From Pyrenophora tritici-repentis (taxonomy: Eukaryota; Ascomycota; Dothideomycetes; Pleosporales; Pleosporaceae), in contig NC_089397.1 in assembly GCF_003171515.1 (NCBI RefSeq), forward strand, positions 2,046,001-2,110,000: a DNA stretch of 64,000 nt, given 5' to 3'. Shown in pieces: positions 31,183 to 41,500 of this stretch. Positions within the stretch are counted from its first letter, which is position 1; every line of letters begins with the position of its first letter. The notes beneath the pieces are model-generated. The model did not search any database. It had not been told where the DNA came from and saw only the letters and a program-made list of their open reading frames with translations. The position numbers and the translations under genes were made by a program.

Positions 31183-32503
31183 TATCTCGAATTCGTTGCC
31201 AAAAGCGCGGGAGGTTCCATCTATTCTATCACAGGGGTACTTGCCCAGATCCTTGGGACAACGCGCCGTTCGAAAGGGCAACTTGCGAATTTATCAATAC
31301 TCGTGATCGAAGAGACTGGTAAGAACCTTATTGTGAGCAGAAAATTGCCCGGCCAACCCTTTATCCTAACTAGGGAAGACCCTCCAGGAGGACACGATAC
31401 TGAGAAATGCGCAATGGCCTCGCAAACCTCTCGCTTGGCGGGAAGTCAAAAGAAAGCTTCAGCGATCTCTAAGGCTAATGCGCTCAGCACGCGTTCTGGA
31501 ATCTTCGCAAAAAAGCGTCGCGTGGATGAGTTCTGTGGCTGCTAGCGGAAGGTGAGCGAATCCATGAGATTTGATTTATATAATGAAAGTTACGCAATGT
31601 GTAGTTATGGAACGACGAATTATTTTTCTTAATAGCACAGAATTGATGTCTTGAACAACTTCCAAGACCTGTCTAGAATACGTTGCACACCAGCGTTTTG
31701 GCTCAAGCGGCTTGTTGATATTATGTATTCTACAACCAAGTTACCAGTAAAACCGAGGCGCCTGCCCTACTAGCTTTATTACGAGCGGACTGCTCAAGCA
31801 CGTATGCAAAAAGTCAGCATGCCAATATGTTCTATATGAGATGCAGCGAAGGATGTGCACGATAGAACACTGCATGATAGCATGCGCGCCTCGGATGAGC
31901 CAGCACATCGCTCCGATGGGGGATGAATGAACATCGTCGGGCCAACATCCCAGGATTACAACTCTGGTACGATCTTGTTATTTTCTAGGGTGTTGAAGGA
32001 CCATCCGGTGTTTAAGGTTACCCCTGTATGTAAGGACTTATCATATCAGCGTCACCCCAACCCTACCACCGGTTCCATCCACTCCTGCTGCCGTTCTTGT
32101 GGTTGTAAAGCACCCCCAAACGGAAAATATAAACCAGTGACTGAATCGCACGGGCCAAAACGATCATACAAACTGAGCTGTCAGTGGCCCTGTTTTTCTT
32201 TAGGGGTATCTCAAAAGGCTTTGTCGCTTCTATCTGGAATCATATTGGAATTCAAGGATCTACTACAGCGATCAGCCGAAATTGTAACGGGCTGAGCCCG
32301 AGGTCACATGACTAGGCTGCCAGCCTAGTCGCTTCCTTCCTTCTATTACTCCTGCCGCCAAGAGCATGTGGGACGTGCGCCAAGCCAAACAAAGCAGAAT
32401 AGCTGCTACCACCCTCTCTTTCTCCTTATCTTGACTGTAAATAGCATCCGGACTAGGTAGCTGGAATAAAGTACCTACAAACCGTTCACAGAAATATGGT
32501 CTT
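31183..32503. other. intergenic region, no confident gene
   Basis: Two short plus-strand frames occur: 31303-31545 (80 aa, ending KKRRVDEFCGC) and 31927-32295 (122 aa, with HSCCRSCGC). I recognise neither and would not call them genes. A short perfect-looking hairpin, GACTAGGCTG/CAGCCTAGTC, lies near 32310-32331. Confidence 0.4.
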
Positions 32504-32729
32504 TATTGGAACAAGGTCCCTCTAGTAGTGTGACTACTATGGATAACCGAGTGGGAGGAGGGACAAGGCGGGGTGGCTGCAACGTATTGTATTGACTATC
32601 GTGGTTCGGTGTCAAGGTCTCACTCTATTGTGGTGGGTGCTATTGCCCACCTGGCAGTGCCTGCCACACCAGCACATCATGTGATCCCCAAGCACCTTCT
32701 ACCTGGACTGAACCCAGATATTCTCAACA
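32504..32729 (-). repeat. solo LTR of the element D family (226 bp)
   Basis: It runs from TATTGGAACAAGGTCCC to GATATTCTCAACA, with GTCTT duplicated on both sides (32499-32503 and 32730-32734). It closely matches the element D 5' LTR at 43785-44001. One terminus is TA instead of TG/CA in both copies. Confidence 0.92.
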
Positions 32730-33375
32730 GTCTTAGTAATAGACGTCTAACAACATACACACGGATTTAAATACAGCAACTACAATACGTACCGATCCGT
32801 TTTGAATGTACGGAAACTCGATGGCTTACCTTTAGTTGGACGCTTTGCTGAGGGGGTATACAGGTAGACCTTGTGGGGACAATCTGGGCCTGGGCCGTGC
32901 CGGATATGACTGACTAGTATAGAAAACTGTCCTTCCAATTCTGCTCATAGGACATGATTACAAAATAAGCACGTACCTGCATACGCTTTGTAACAAAGCC
33001 TACTTGTGCACCTTTGCACATTGGCTGGCTAACGAAGGGTTCGGAAGCTGCACCTTCCGTTGTAATGAGAAAACTGCAATTGATACACGTCCCGACAACG
33101 GAACCTATTATTCAATCAACCAATCAATATGTTGCCTACCTTTTATTTCCAGTAGACAAAGTCGCACACTCTCCTCCGCAACCCGGTGAGCTTACAGCGT
33201 CTCTTGCATTTAACCGTTTAATAGCTACACACCTACCCACCTACTAGATTGTCTAAGCGACATTTAATCTCAACTCATCCGCCATGTAGAAAGAATCACT
33301 CACTCTCTCTGACTTTCCAACTCTACCGCCTGGCTCTACCCTGGAAAAAAACCCAACTGCGCCAGCCTCGGACGG
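32730..33375. other. intergenic region, nothing recognised
   Basis: Only short frames are present. The stretch after 33230 leads into the eroded MFS gene and may include its former promoter. Confidence 0.4.
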
Positions 33376-34627
33376 CAGTCATGCTCATGGCCATGCCCAC
33401 ACGGCTGTTGCGGACCATGGAAAGCGCCTAGGTCCAGGAAGCCGAATTCCCCGAGGGTGCGAAGCTATTTAGTGTCATCTTATTTCAGTGTTGTCGGCGA
33501 CCCCATCCACCCTACCTCGATGGATAGCTAGAATGTACGCTACCGTCACGGTACGTATCCAGTATTCTCTCGACAACACCATCATCGCCACTGCCATTCC
33601 CACAAGCCGCTTTCGCTCTCTGGACGATGTCGGCTGGTACAAACCGGCCTACTTCCTGTGCTCGGCGATCTGTACTCATGTCTGAACATAAAATGGGGTT
33701 TCCTTGGCGCGTTGCTCATCTTTGAGGTCGGATCCGCTGCGGCGCGGCGCCCAACTCGGTTGCTCTCAACTTCGGCGGCGCCATTGCGGGTTTAGGCGCG
33801 TCGGGCCTCTTCAGCGGTACCGTGATCATTGTTTTCGCTTTCACCGTCATACCTAGGGCATGTTTGGAATCGCTTTGGTCGTCGGTGCCTTGCTGGGTGG
33901 CGCCTTCGCCGATCGCGTTAGCTGTGCCGGAGTAGCTGTCATCTTAGTCTTTCTATTGCATATGCCGCCTTGGAGGCTCGCGACAAGAACGCGGTGGGAG
34001 ACATCTCATGATGTTTGACACGCTTGGCACCATCACCTTCGTAACCTGCATTGTCTGTCTGCTGCCCGCACCTCAATGCGCCGGCACTGCGCATGCATGG
34101 GGCAACGGGCGCGTCCTTTCTCTATGCGCCGCCTTTGGTAATCTACTGCTGGCCTTTGTTGCCATACAGATTTGCTGGAGTCGCCGCGATGAGTCTCGCT
34201 ATAACGTGCCGGTCCGGTTCCCCATGGAGCGAAGTCTCACTGCCGCTGCAAGACGTGCCGACGGGCGTCGCGTTTGTGCTCTTCATTTACGTAGATGCTC
34301 CGAGGTAACTTACCGTCTTCAACAGCGTAACATGAAACATCTCCACCACCAGTTTGATGAGCAACATGGTCAGCGCGGGCCTCCCGATCGACCCCCGCAT
34401 CGTCGTGGACACGGGCGCCACCGATCTCCACAAACCCGTGCCCGTAGACAAGCTGTGCGGGCTTACAACAAGGCGCTCACCAAGTCTTTCCAGGTAGGCT
34501 TGATCGTGGCGTGCATCTCCATCTTTTTTGTGCCGGTGGTCTGATGGGCGGATGCGCGCTCGTCGGGGAAACCGACTGCTGCTGATGTTACCGACGACAA
34601 AGCTGCGGCTTCTGACACCCCGGTTTG
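33376..34627 (+). pseudogene. eroded MFS transporter (DHA2 family)
   Basis: Successive frames show pieces of a 14-TM exporter: [11 protein letters not shown] and SLDDVGWY (TM1 and after, about 33570-33640), GASGLFSGT (about 33800), GALLGGAFADR (motif C and after, about 33890-33920), MFDTLGTITFVTCIVCLL (about 34010), GNGRVLSLCAAFGNLLLAFVAIQ (about 34110), PTGVAFVLFIYVDAPR (about 34255), and the terminal helix SFQVGLIVACISIFFVPVV (34480-34541). The order is right but multiple indels and stops separate them and central parts are missing. It is unrelated in detail to the intact MFS gene at 25101-26808. Confidence 0.8.
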
Positions 34628-34738
34628 AAGTAGTCGGTAATTGCCTGTCTCCATGCCTACCTACACACTGACATCGTAATATATATACCGCAGTACACTG
34701 GAATCTGAGCTGGTGGTAATTTCTGTAACATGATCCAT

Positions 34739-34790
34739 GGGCGAGCGGCGCACACGGGCGAGCGGCGCACCCCACCAACTTTTGCAACTT
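34739..34790 (-). repeat. terminal region of a pogo/Fot1-type transposon
   Basis: The sequence starts TGGGCGAGCGGCGCAC and repeats GGGCGAGCGGCGCAC at once, a 17-bp tandem, then runs into a spacer before the transposase stop. It is placed where the 3' terminal inverted repeat should be. Its partner end is missing, so the TIR itself is unverified. Confidence 0.5.
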
Positions 34791-34847
34791 TAAAGCGATG
34801 CATCTCAACAACGCGATAATATTATTGCTAGATATTGATACAGTAGA

Positions 34848-35852
34848 TTACTCTATATTAATAGTATCAGTCTTGCATGTGCGCGAGTTGTGCCCAGTCT
34901 CCTTGCACCTAGTGCAGCGCCTTTGAGCCCGCTGGCTGAGGCCTGATCGCGCTCCTCCTTGACGCTCTTCATGAGCAATCTGCTGGTCAGCCTCATTTTG
35001 AGCCAGTATATCCTCTCCAGCTCCCTTTGTGAGTACTCCATGCTTCTGTATACGCCTTTTAGAGCGCCGCCTACGCTCTGAGGCTGCGCTATTGGCCTTC
35101 TCAAGACTAGAGATCCGATCGCGCATCAGCTCAGCAGAGAGCATCATCACCTCGGCGCCCTTCTTTAGCTGGTCAATCGCCATAATAATTGAAGCTGGTG
35201 ATGAGCTCTTGTGCTGGCGCACGCGCTCACGTATTAGGCTTGACTGAGCCTCAAGCTCACGCGCGTTGCTCGGCGTTTGAGCTACCCAGGGAGCCTCTGG
35301 CAGAGCTGCTGGAGGAGTAGGTGTACGCAGTTGTACATCTACCTTTGATAGAACAGCCTCTGGTTGTAGAGGAACAAGGCCTGCGCCGCGGAAGGCTGAG
35401 CAGATATTGGCTGGCGTGAACGCTTGATCAAATGCTGCCTTGAACGCTGGCAGAAACTCTAGCTTGGTGATGTGGTTGATGTGGTTGCGCATAAGGCTCT
35501 CCACCTCACGGCTGTACGCGCGCTTCAATGGCGAGAAGCAGCCAACATCAAGTGGCTGGAGTAGGTGAGATGAGTGAGGAGGCATACAGAGCGTATGGAT
35601 ATTGTTCTCCTTGCAGAGCTCCTGGAACTCTAGAGATTGGTGGCTCTTATGGCCATCAATAATAAGCAGGCGACGCGCGCCTACACTACGAGCCTGCGTG
35701 TGAGCGTTGAAGTGCTTTAGCCACTCAACTCCAAGCTCATTATTCGTCCAGCCATTATCGCTGACTGCGATCGCCCAGTCGCGTGGGATCTCAGCTTCCT
35801 TATACCAGGCTGATAGGTGGTACTGGCCAGCGAAGATGAGGAACGGTGGGAC
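34848..35852 (-). pseudogene. pogo/Fot1-type DDE transposase, N-terminus missing
   Basis: The frame is open from 35852 to the stop at 34848 (about 334 codons). It reads [25 protein letters not shown] (second-half DDE region), LLIIDGHKSH (catalytic Asp), and MPPHSSHLLQPLDVGCFSP (third acidic residue), typical of the DDE_1 family. A C-terminal coiled and basic region ends in a CCHC zinc knuckle, CTRCKETGHNSRTC. The N-terminal CENP-B-like DNA-binding half and the first catalytic Asp are absent because the hAT element begins at 35853. Confidence 0.88.
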
Positions 35853-38583
35853 CAGTGATCGGAATGGTCTGGTCTGACTTGGTCTTGGTCTGGTCTAGAC
35901 CGCCAAGACTTGGTCTGGTCTGGCGATTTTTTGAGACCGTGGTCGGACCGGTCTAGATGATCGGACCGGTCCGGCTATAAATAGGTCCACGTGACTAGAT
36001 CTTAGACTAATCTAGCCAGAAAATTTAGCACAATATGAGTCATTAAGATCAAGGTAAGTCTTCTACTTACATAGAACAATCAAGTCCTTAACAACCTACT
36101 TATATACTATTGTTATGGAGCCTTCAACACCAACCTCACCGTCCCCATCGAATATTATAAGACTAGATTTAACGTCTCTTACTCCATCTCCTATCCCCAC
36201 GTCATCACCCACCCCTATACTATCACCCACTCCTATTCAATATCACGAATCTCCAGATGAGTTCGTGCAGGGCGGTATCACGTACGTGAAACGTGCAATA
36301 ATTGCAAGGAAGGATTTCCGTCAAGGTACATCACACATCTGGAAGTACGGACTCCAATACATTCGAGATAGCGATAAGAAAGAGGTGTATTACTGCCATG
36401 AGTGCAGGGTTGGGAAGAGCAAGCAAGAGTTGTTTGTCATCAATGGCACTTCTAGGATCCGGAATCACCTGGAACAGAAGCACCAGATTGATCCCCAGAG
36501 TGGCATCAAGCGAAAGGGTTCTGTACGGAAGTCTATAATCGACCAGCAAAAGGATGGGGCTGCTTCCAGCATCTTTTTCTGGAAGGAGTCAGTAGAGAAG
36601 TTTAAAGAGCTTCTAATTCGTTGGATTGTGTACTGCCATATCGCCTTCTTTCAATTAGAGAACCAGTACTTTCGTGAACTACTCCTCTTTTTAAATCCGG
36701 CACTACTCAACCACCTCCCGAAGGCTGCGAAGACTATCCGAAGCTGGGTAATGAATGCATTCATATCGAAGAAGCAACAGCTTAGGGAGGACCTACACCA
36801 TTCACGGAGTAGGATCTCTATCTCCTTTGATCTCTGGACTTCACCAAACCCTTACGCTATCCTAGGCGTCGTCGCTATGTGGATTGATACTACCGGCATG
36901 CGACGTGTTACCGCTTTAGGTATGCGACGTATATACGGCGAACATACTGGAGAGAATCTTGGATCGGTGGTCCTTGAATTGCTGGAAGAATACGACATTA
37001 GCGGAGATCAGATTGGATACTTTATGCTGGATAATGCCTCGGCAAATGATACCGCTGTTGAGTTTATACTCAAGGATCTCTGCCCATGGATGAAGTCAAA
37101 ACAACGTCGTCATCGCCGGCTGCGTTGCTTGGGCCATGTCATCAACCTCTGTTGCCAGGCGTTCCTTATGGGGCGAAACTGTGAGAAGTATCTTGCGAAG
37201 CTGGAGAAGCATCATCAACGTGGCGACTATACGAAGGTGGAAGAGCTCTGGAAGAAGTTCGGATGTTTGGGTCGTCTTCACAACCTGGTGCGATACATCA
37301 GGCTTACTCCACAACGGCGTGAGGAGTTTGCTACAATTATTATCGGCGGAGATCTTTCGCAATTCGACGGGCTTGAGCTTATCCAGAACAACTCGACCCG
37401 CTGGAACTCATGGTTTTATTCGATTACACGTGCATTAAATGTTCGAGAACGTTTAGAGCTCTTCTCGGCTCGTCATGTACCTGGAAAGGGCTCCGTAGGG
37501 ATCGCGAACTTTAAGCTTGATGGACAGCACTGGTTTGAGCTTGAAAAGATTGAACTCGCTCTCAAAGACTTCTATGCTGCAACTTTGCTTTCTGAAGGTA
37601 AGAAGACGTCACTTGCGGACTGGTTTTCAACTTTGGACTGCCTTCTCCGGGAGATAAGCGAGACGAAGGATCACTACCACGACATCCACACTGAGGACGA
37701 TAACAACTTTACATGGAAGTACCTTCAAGGCTGCGCTGATGCTGCTTGGTTAAAGTGCGTTGAGTACTATAACAATCAGCAGCTGAATTGGCAAAATCGA
37801 TTCCCTGAAGATACTGACCTTCCACCGGCATATTATGCGGCTCAAATCCTTGATCCATATCGCAAGTGGGGATGGTTCAGGCAAGAGTGGGTTCTTCATG
37901 GCGACGAAGAGAAGAAGAGGTGGTTTGAAAACGCACAATTAGCGGTGAAGCATCTCTGGGAGACAGAGTATAAGGGAAGGTACCCTGTCGAGATGCTGCC
38001 ACCACCAGCCAGGAAGGAGAGAGATCCTGACCCAGCATTTGATCGCCAGCGGGAACATAAGCGCATTCGAATAGACGCTCCAGTTTCTACAACTGATTTG
38101 TATGAACAATACATCTCTACTGACCGGCTTCATAACGAAGAGGCAGGTTGCAATGAGGCTATTGCGTACTGGCTATCTCGCTACGACTCCCAACGAGATC
38201 TCGCTCGCTTCGCTCTAGACATGTTTGCGATCTCGCCTATGTCGGATGAATGCGAACGTCTTTTTAGTAGCGCGAAGCTTACTATCGTCGATCGCCGTGG
38301 TAGGCTGAAGGCAGATATTATAGAAGCGTGCGAGTGTCTCCGGGCCTGGTATGGAAAGCCCCAAGCTGAGGGGAACAGCGATATCGAGGATAGTGAGAAC
38401 GAAGACGACTAGATTGACAGTCAGTAGTAAAACACATTTCTTCGGCTTCCTTCTTTGCTTCAGCCTCATTCTTGGCGGTCTTGTTGGTCGGACCGGTCTG
38501 GTCGGACCGGTCCTTATGTAAGCACCTGGTCTGGTCTGGTCTGTACCCTCAGACCAGACCAGACCAGACCATTCCGATCACTG
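35853..38583 (+). mobile_element. hAT DNA transposon (2,731 bp)
   Basis: Perfect 24-bp terminal inverted repeats begin CAGTGATCGGAATGG (35853-35876 and 38560-38583). Subterminal regions are full of GGTCTGGTCT and CGGACCGGTC words, as expected of hAT transposase binding arrays. The expected 8-bp target duplication is missing: the left flank is GGTGGGAC, the right flank GACCCAGT. The left flank is pogo transposase and the right flank is copia element D, so the two ends seem to come from different insertions. Confidence 0.92.
36115..38412 (+). CDS. hAT transposase (765 aa)
   Basis: A single uninterrupted frame. After a Ser/Thr/Pro-rich start, a BED-type zinc finger is visible (CHECRVGKSK ... 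RIRNHLEQKH, residues about 95-125). The RNase H-like core has ISFDLWTSPNPYAILG with its Asp near residue 240, and MLDNASANDTA with the second Asp near 305. The C-terminal hAT dimerisation block reads FALDMFAISPMSDECERLFSSA, near residues 700-720, holding the Glu. The end is acidic. Length and motifs match active hAT transposases and no lesion is visible, so it may still be functional. Confidence 0.95.
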   Translation: MEPSTPTSPSPSNIIRLDLTSLTPSPIPTSSPTPILSPTPIQYHESPDEFVQGGITYVKRAIIARKDFRQGTSHIWKYGLQYIRDSDKKEVYYCHECRVGKSKQELFVINGTSRIRNHLEQKHQIDPQSGIKRKGSVRKSIIDQQKDGAASSIFFWKESVEKFKELLIRWIVYCHIAFFQLENQYFRELLLFLNPALLNHLPKAAKTIRSWVMNAFISKKQQLREDLHHSRSRISISFDLWTSPNPYAILGVVAMWIDTTGMRRVTALGMRRIYGEHTGENLGSVVLELLEEYDISGDQIGYFMLDNASANDTAVEFILKDLCPWMKSKQRRHRRLRCLGHVINLCCQAFLMGRNCEKYLAKLEKHHQRGDYTKVEELWKKFGCLGRLHNLVRYIRLTPQRREEFATIIIGGDLSQFDGLELIQNNSTRWNSWFYSITRALNVRERLELFSARHVPGKGSVGIANFKLDGQHWFELEKIELALKDFYAATLLSEGKKTSLADWFSTLDCLLREISETKDHYHDIHTEDDNNFTWKYLQGCADAAWLKCVEYYNNQQLNWQNRFPEDTDLPPAYYAAQILDPYRKWGWFRQEWVLHGDEEKKRWFENAQLAVKHLWETEYKGRYPVEMLPPPARKERDPDPAFDRQREHKRIRIDAPVSTTDLYEQYISTDRLHNEEAGCNEAIAYWLSRYDSQRDLARFALDMFAISPMSDECERLFSSAKLTIVDRRGRLKADIIEACECLRAWYGKPQAEGNSDIEDSENEDD

Positions 38584-41500
38584 GACCCAGTTGGTTCTTG
38601 AATCTTTCAAATGCAACTCGCTGTAGAGGCTTTGTCATTCCATCTGCAACCATCTCTGCAGTTGGCACATAGGCTACATCAAGTTTGCCTTGTTCTGCCA
38701 GGTCCCTGACATAGTGATAACAGACGTCGATGTGCTTTGATCTTTCGTGGAGGTGAGGGTTCTTTGTAAGTGCGATGGCGCCCTGGTTGTCTCCCAGCAT
38801 CTGAACCTTGTTGGTGTCTTTTCCAATGTACTTTGGGAACCCAAGGTCTCTGAACACTTGAGCAATCCACTGGCCTTGCTTGCAGCATGTTGACAGAGCT
38901 ATGTACTCAGACTCGCAGCTTGATGTAGCGACTGACCGTTGCTTCTTGCTAGACCATGATATCGGGCCTCCATAGAACATCGCAGTGCTTCCTGAAACGC
39001 TCTTTCGGTCAACCACATCGCTTGCCCAATCAGCATCAGAGTAGTGTGGTAGAGGGATAGCCTCAATAGTCAGAAGAGAGGCTGCCGACCCGCAATCGGT
39101 AGAGAGTAGAGAACAAGAAGGTATCCGAACAATAAACGGTAGTATTAAGAATGGTGTACGATAACTGTCGAGCTCCTCTACGCGGAGTCGTCCTAAAATA
39201 CTCAACCCTAGCGCCGATTACCTAACGCCGAACACGTGACAAGCTACTACACCACAGTAGATAACAAATTGTGAGTGTGCTCCCCCTGGTCCATAGCGTA
39301 GTTTCATTGAGACCGTCGATCGAAGATACCGTAGCAGGTTTTTCAGTGCATAGCCATGGTGTTCTGCTGGATCGCTCATGTGTTGGCTTAGCTTCCCAAG
39401 GGTGAATGCAATATCTGGACGTGTAAGAACCATAGCGAACATCAGGCTTCCAATGCCCTGTTGGTACTCAGTTGTGTCAATTCGAGTGTCGTTGTCAGTA
39501 GCTGGTCTGAATGAGGTGTAATCGGCAGATGGGATCTTCTTATCCTTGTGCTTCTTGCTTGACATTCCAAACTTTTCAAGTACTGCACACAGGTATTGCT
39601 CTTGGTCAAGGAAGATTGTACGGTGCTTTCTGTCTCTCGTAACTCGCACTCTAAGGACCTTATGTACCTCCCCCAGGTTCTTGGCGTTGAATCGTCCAGA
39701 AAGCTTCTTCCAGAACCACTCAGTCTGAGATTGCTCCTTTGCCGCTGCAAGGACGTCATCGACGTAGACCAGGATTCGAATCTTTCTCTCCTTATGGACA
39801 AACATACAAGGGTCTGCAAGGCTTTGCACAAATCCCCATGCAAGAAGCTCTTTCTTCATTAACAGGTTCCAGTCTCGCGCAGCCTGTTTTAGTCCGTAAA
39901 GGCTTCGGAGTACTTTTAGGACATGTCCTTTCTTGACGTGAACTCCCTCAGGTGGCTTAAGAAGGATCAGTTCCTTAAGGTGAGACTCAGTGAACGCGTT
40001 CTTGATGTCATAATGAAAACATTCCAAGTCTTCTGCTGCGACAGTAGCTAGGAATAGACGTAAGGTGTCCATGCGAACTGTTGGTGCAAAAGTCTCGTTG
40101 TAGTCGATTCCATGTACTTGGGTGAAACCCCTAGCCACAAGGCGTGCCTTAAATCGTTCAACTGTCCCATCTGGCTTAGTCTTGATTGTGAACACCCACT
40201 TTAAATCAACCATGTTAGCATCTTTAGGCGGTACAACTTCTTCCCAGGTTCCATTCTCTATCAGTGAGGTAATCTCCTCCAGCACTGCTGCTTTCCACTG
40301 GTTTCCGTACCTTAGGTCACGGATGGCTTGTTGATATGTCTTGGGGATCTGGATTCCTGCGATCTCTGTTGCTGGAAAGGCCTTCTCAAAAATATAGGCG
40401 TCTTCGTCTGTTTCTTTGTCCGTAAGATTAACTTGTGCTAGCATAGCTTTGATAATCTTGCGGAATCTTTCATCTTCTGCAGTGTCTTCGCCAGCCCTCT
40501 TGCGCTTAGACCCTCTTGTGAAGTATCTTGGGGCTTCTGGCAAGGATTGGACAGGTTCCTCGGATTCTTCAGTTGCCAGATCAGGTACTCGCTCATCTCG
40601 AGAGACGGTAGTAGGAGGAGCGGTAGTCAACTTCCTTGGTCTTCCTCTTCTACGCTCAATCGGCTCAGGATTCAGCTCCACTTGTTCTGCAGGCGATGTG
40701 TCCATTTGTTCCGCAGGAGGTGGCTCCATCTCTTCTGCAGTCGGTGGCTCCACCTGTTCTGTAGCAGCTTGTTCTGTTGGTTGTGCAGGAGTCGGTTCTG
40801 CAGGAGTCGGTTCTGCAGGAGCTGGTTGAGCATGAGCTGGTTGAGTAGGAGTTAGATCTTTCCTTGGTCTTCCTCTTGGTTTTCGGTCTGGCATAATGTT
40901 CTGCGTTCCTTGTGGTCCAGCTGGGATGTTCCGCAATCGCAGTTCGACTTTTCCTCCAGGCGTGTATTCATCCACAGATATACGGCTTGATCTTGAGGTG
41001 TATCCCAGTTCTGGCGAGTAGAATTTGAACTGCTTATTTGTTGTCTCAGAATATCCCATGAATACTCCAATTCTGCCGCGGTCCACGAGCTTGTCATGCC
41101 GTTGATCTGCTGGGATTGTCTTGGGGTTGATGTAGGAATAGCATCTACTCCCCCATACACGGATGTGATCAATTGATGGCGTTCTTCCCGTGAATGCCTC
41201 TTCAGGGCTGACTTGCTTTTCATCAATCGTAGGTCCTGTACTCGTGCGGTTTCGTAGATATGCGTCTGCTTCGACAGCTTCATCCCAGAACTCAATTGGT
41301 AGACCAGCGTCCTTGAGCATCGCCCTCATGTCGGCTTCCGCAGTTTGGATATTTCGCTCAGCTGGTCCATTCTGATATGATGATGCAATTGTGGTAGGCT
41401 GCAGTTCAACTCCATATGTGACTCTCCATTCTTCAACTTGTTGCAAGAGTTCTGGCGCGTTGTCAGTCCCAGCAGCTTTGACTTTCTCGTCAGTCTGATG

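Noticed and set aside
35845..38591. A degenerate 8-bp target duplication around hAT (GGTGGGAC and GACCCAGT)
   Set aside because: Shifting the boundary gives only partial overlap (GGGACC against GGACCC) explained by the palindromic end, and the flanks belong to different elements.
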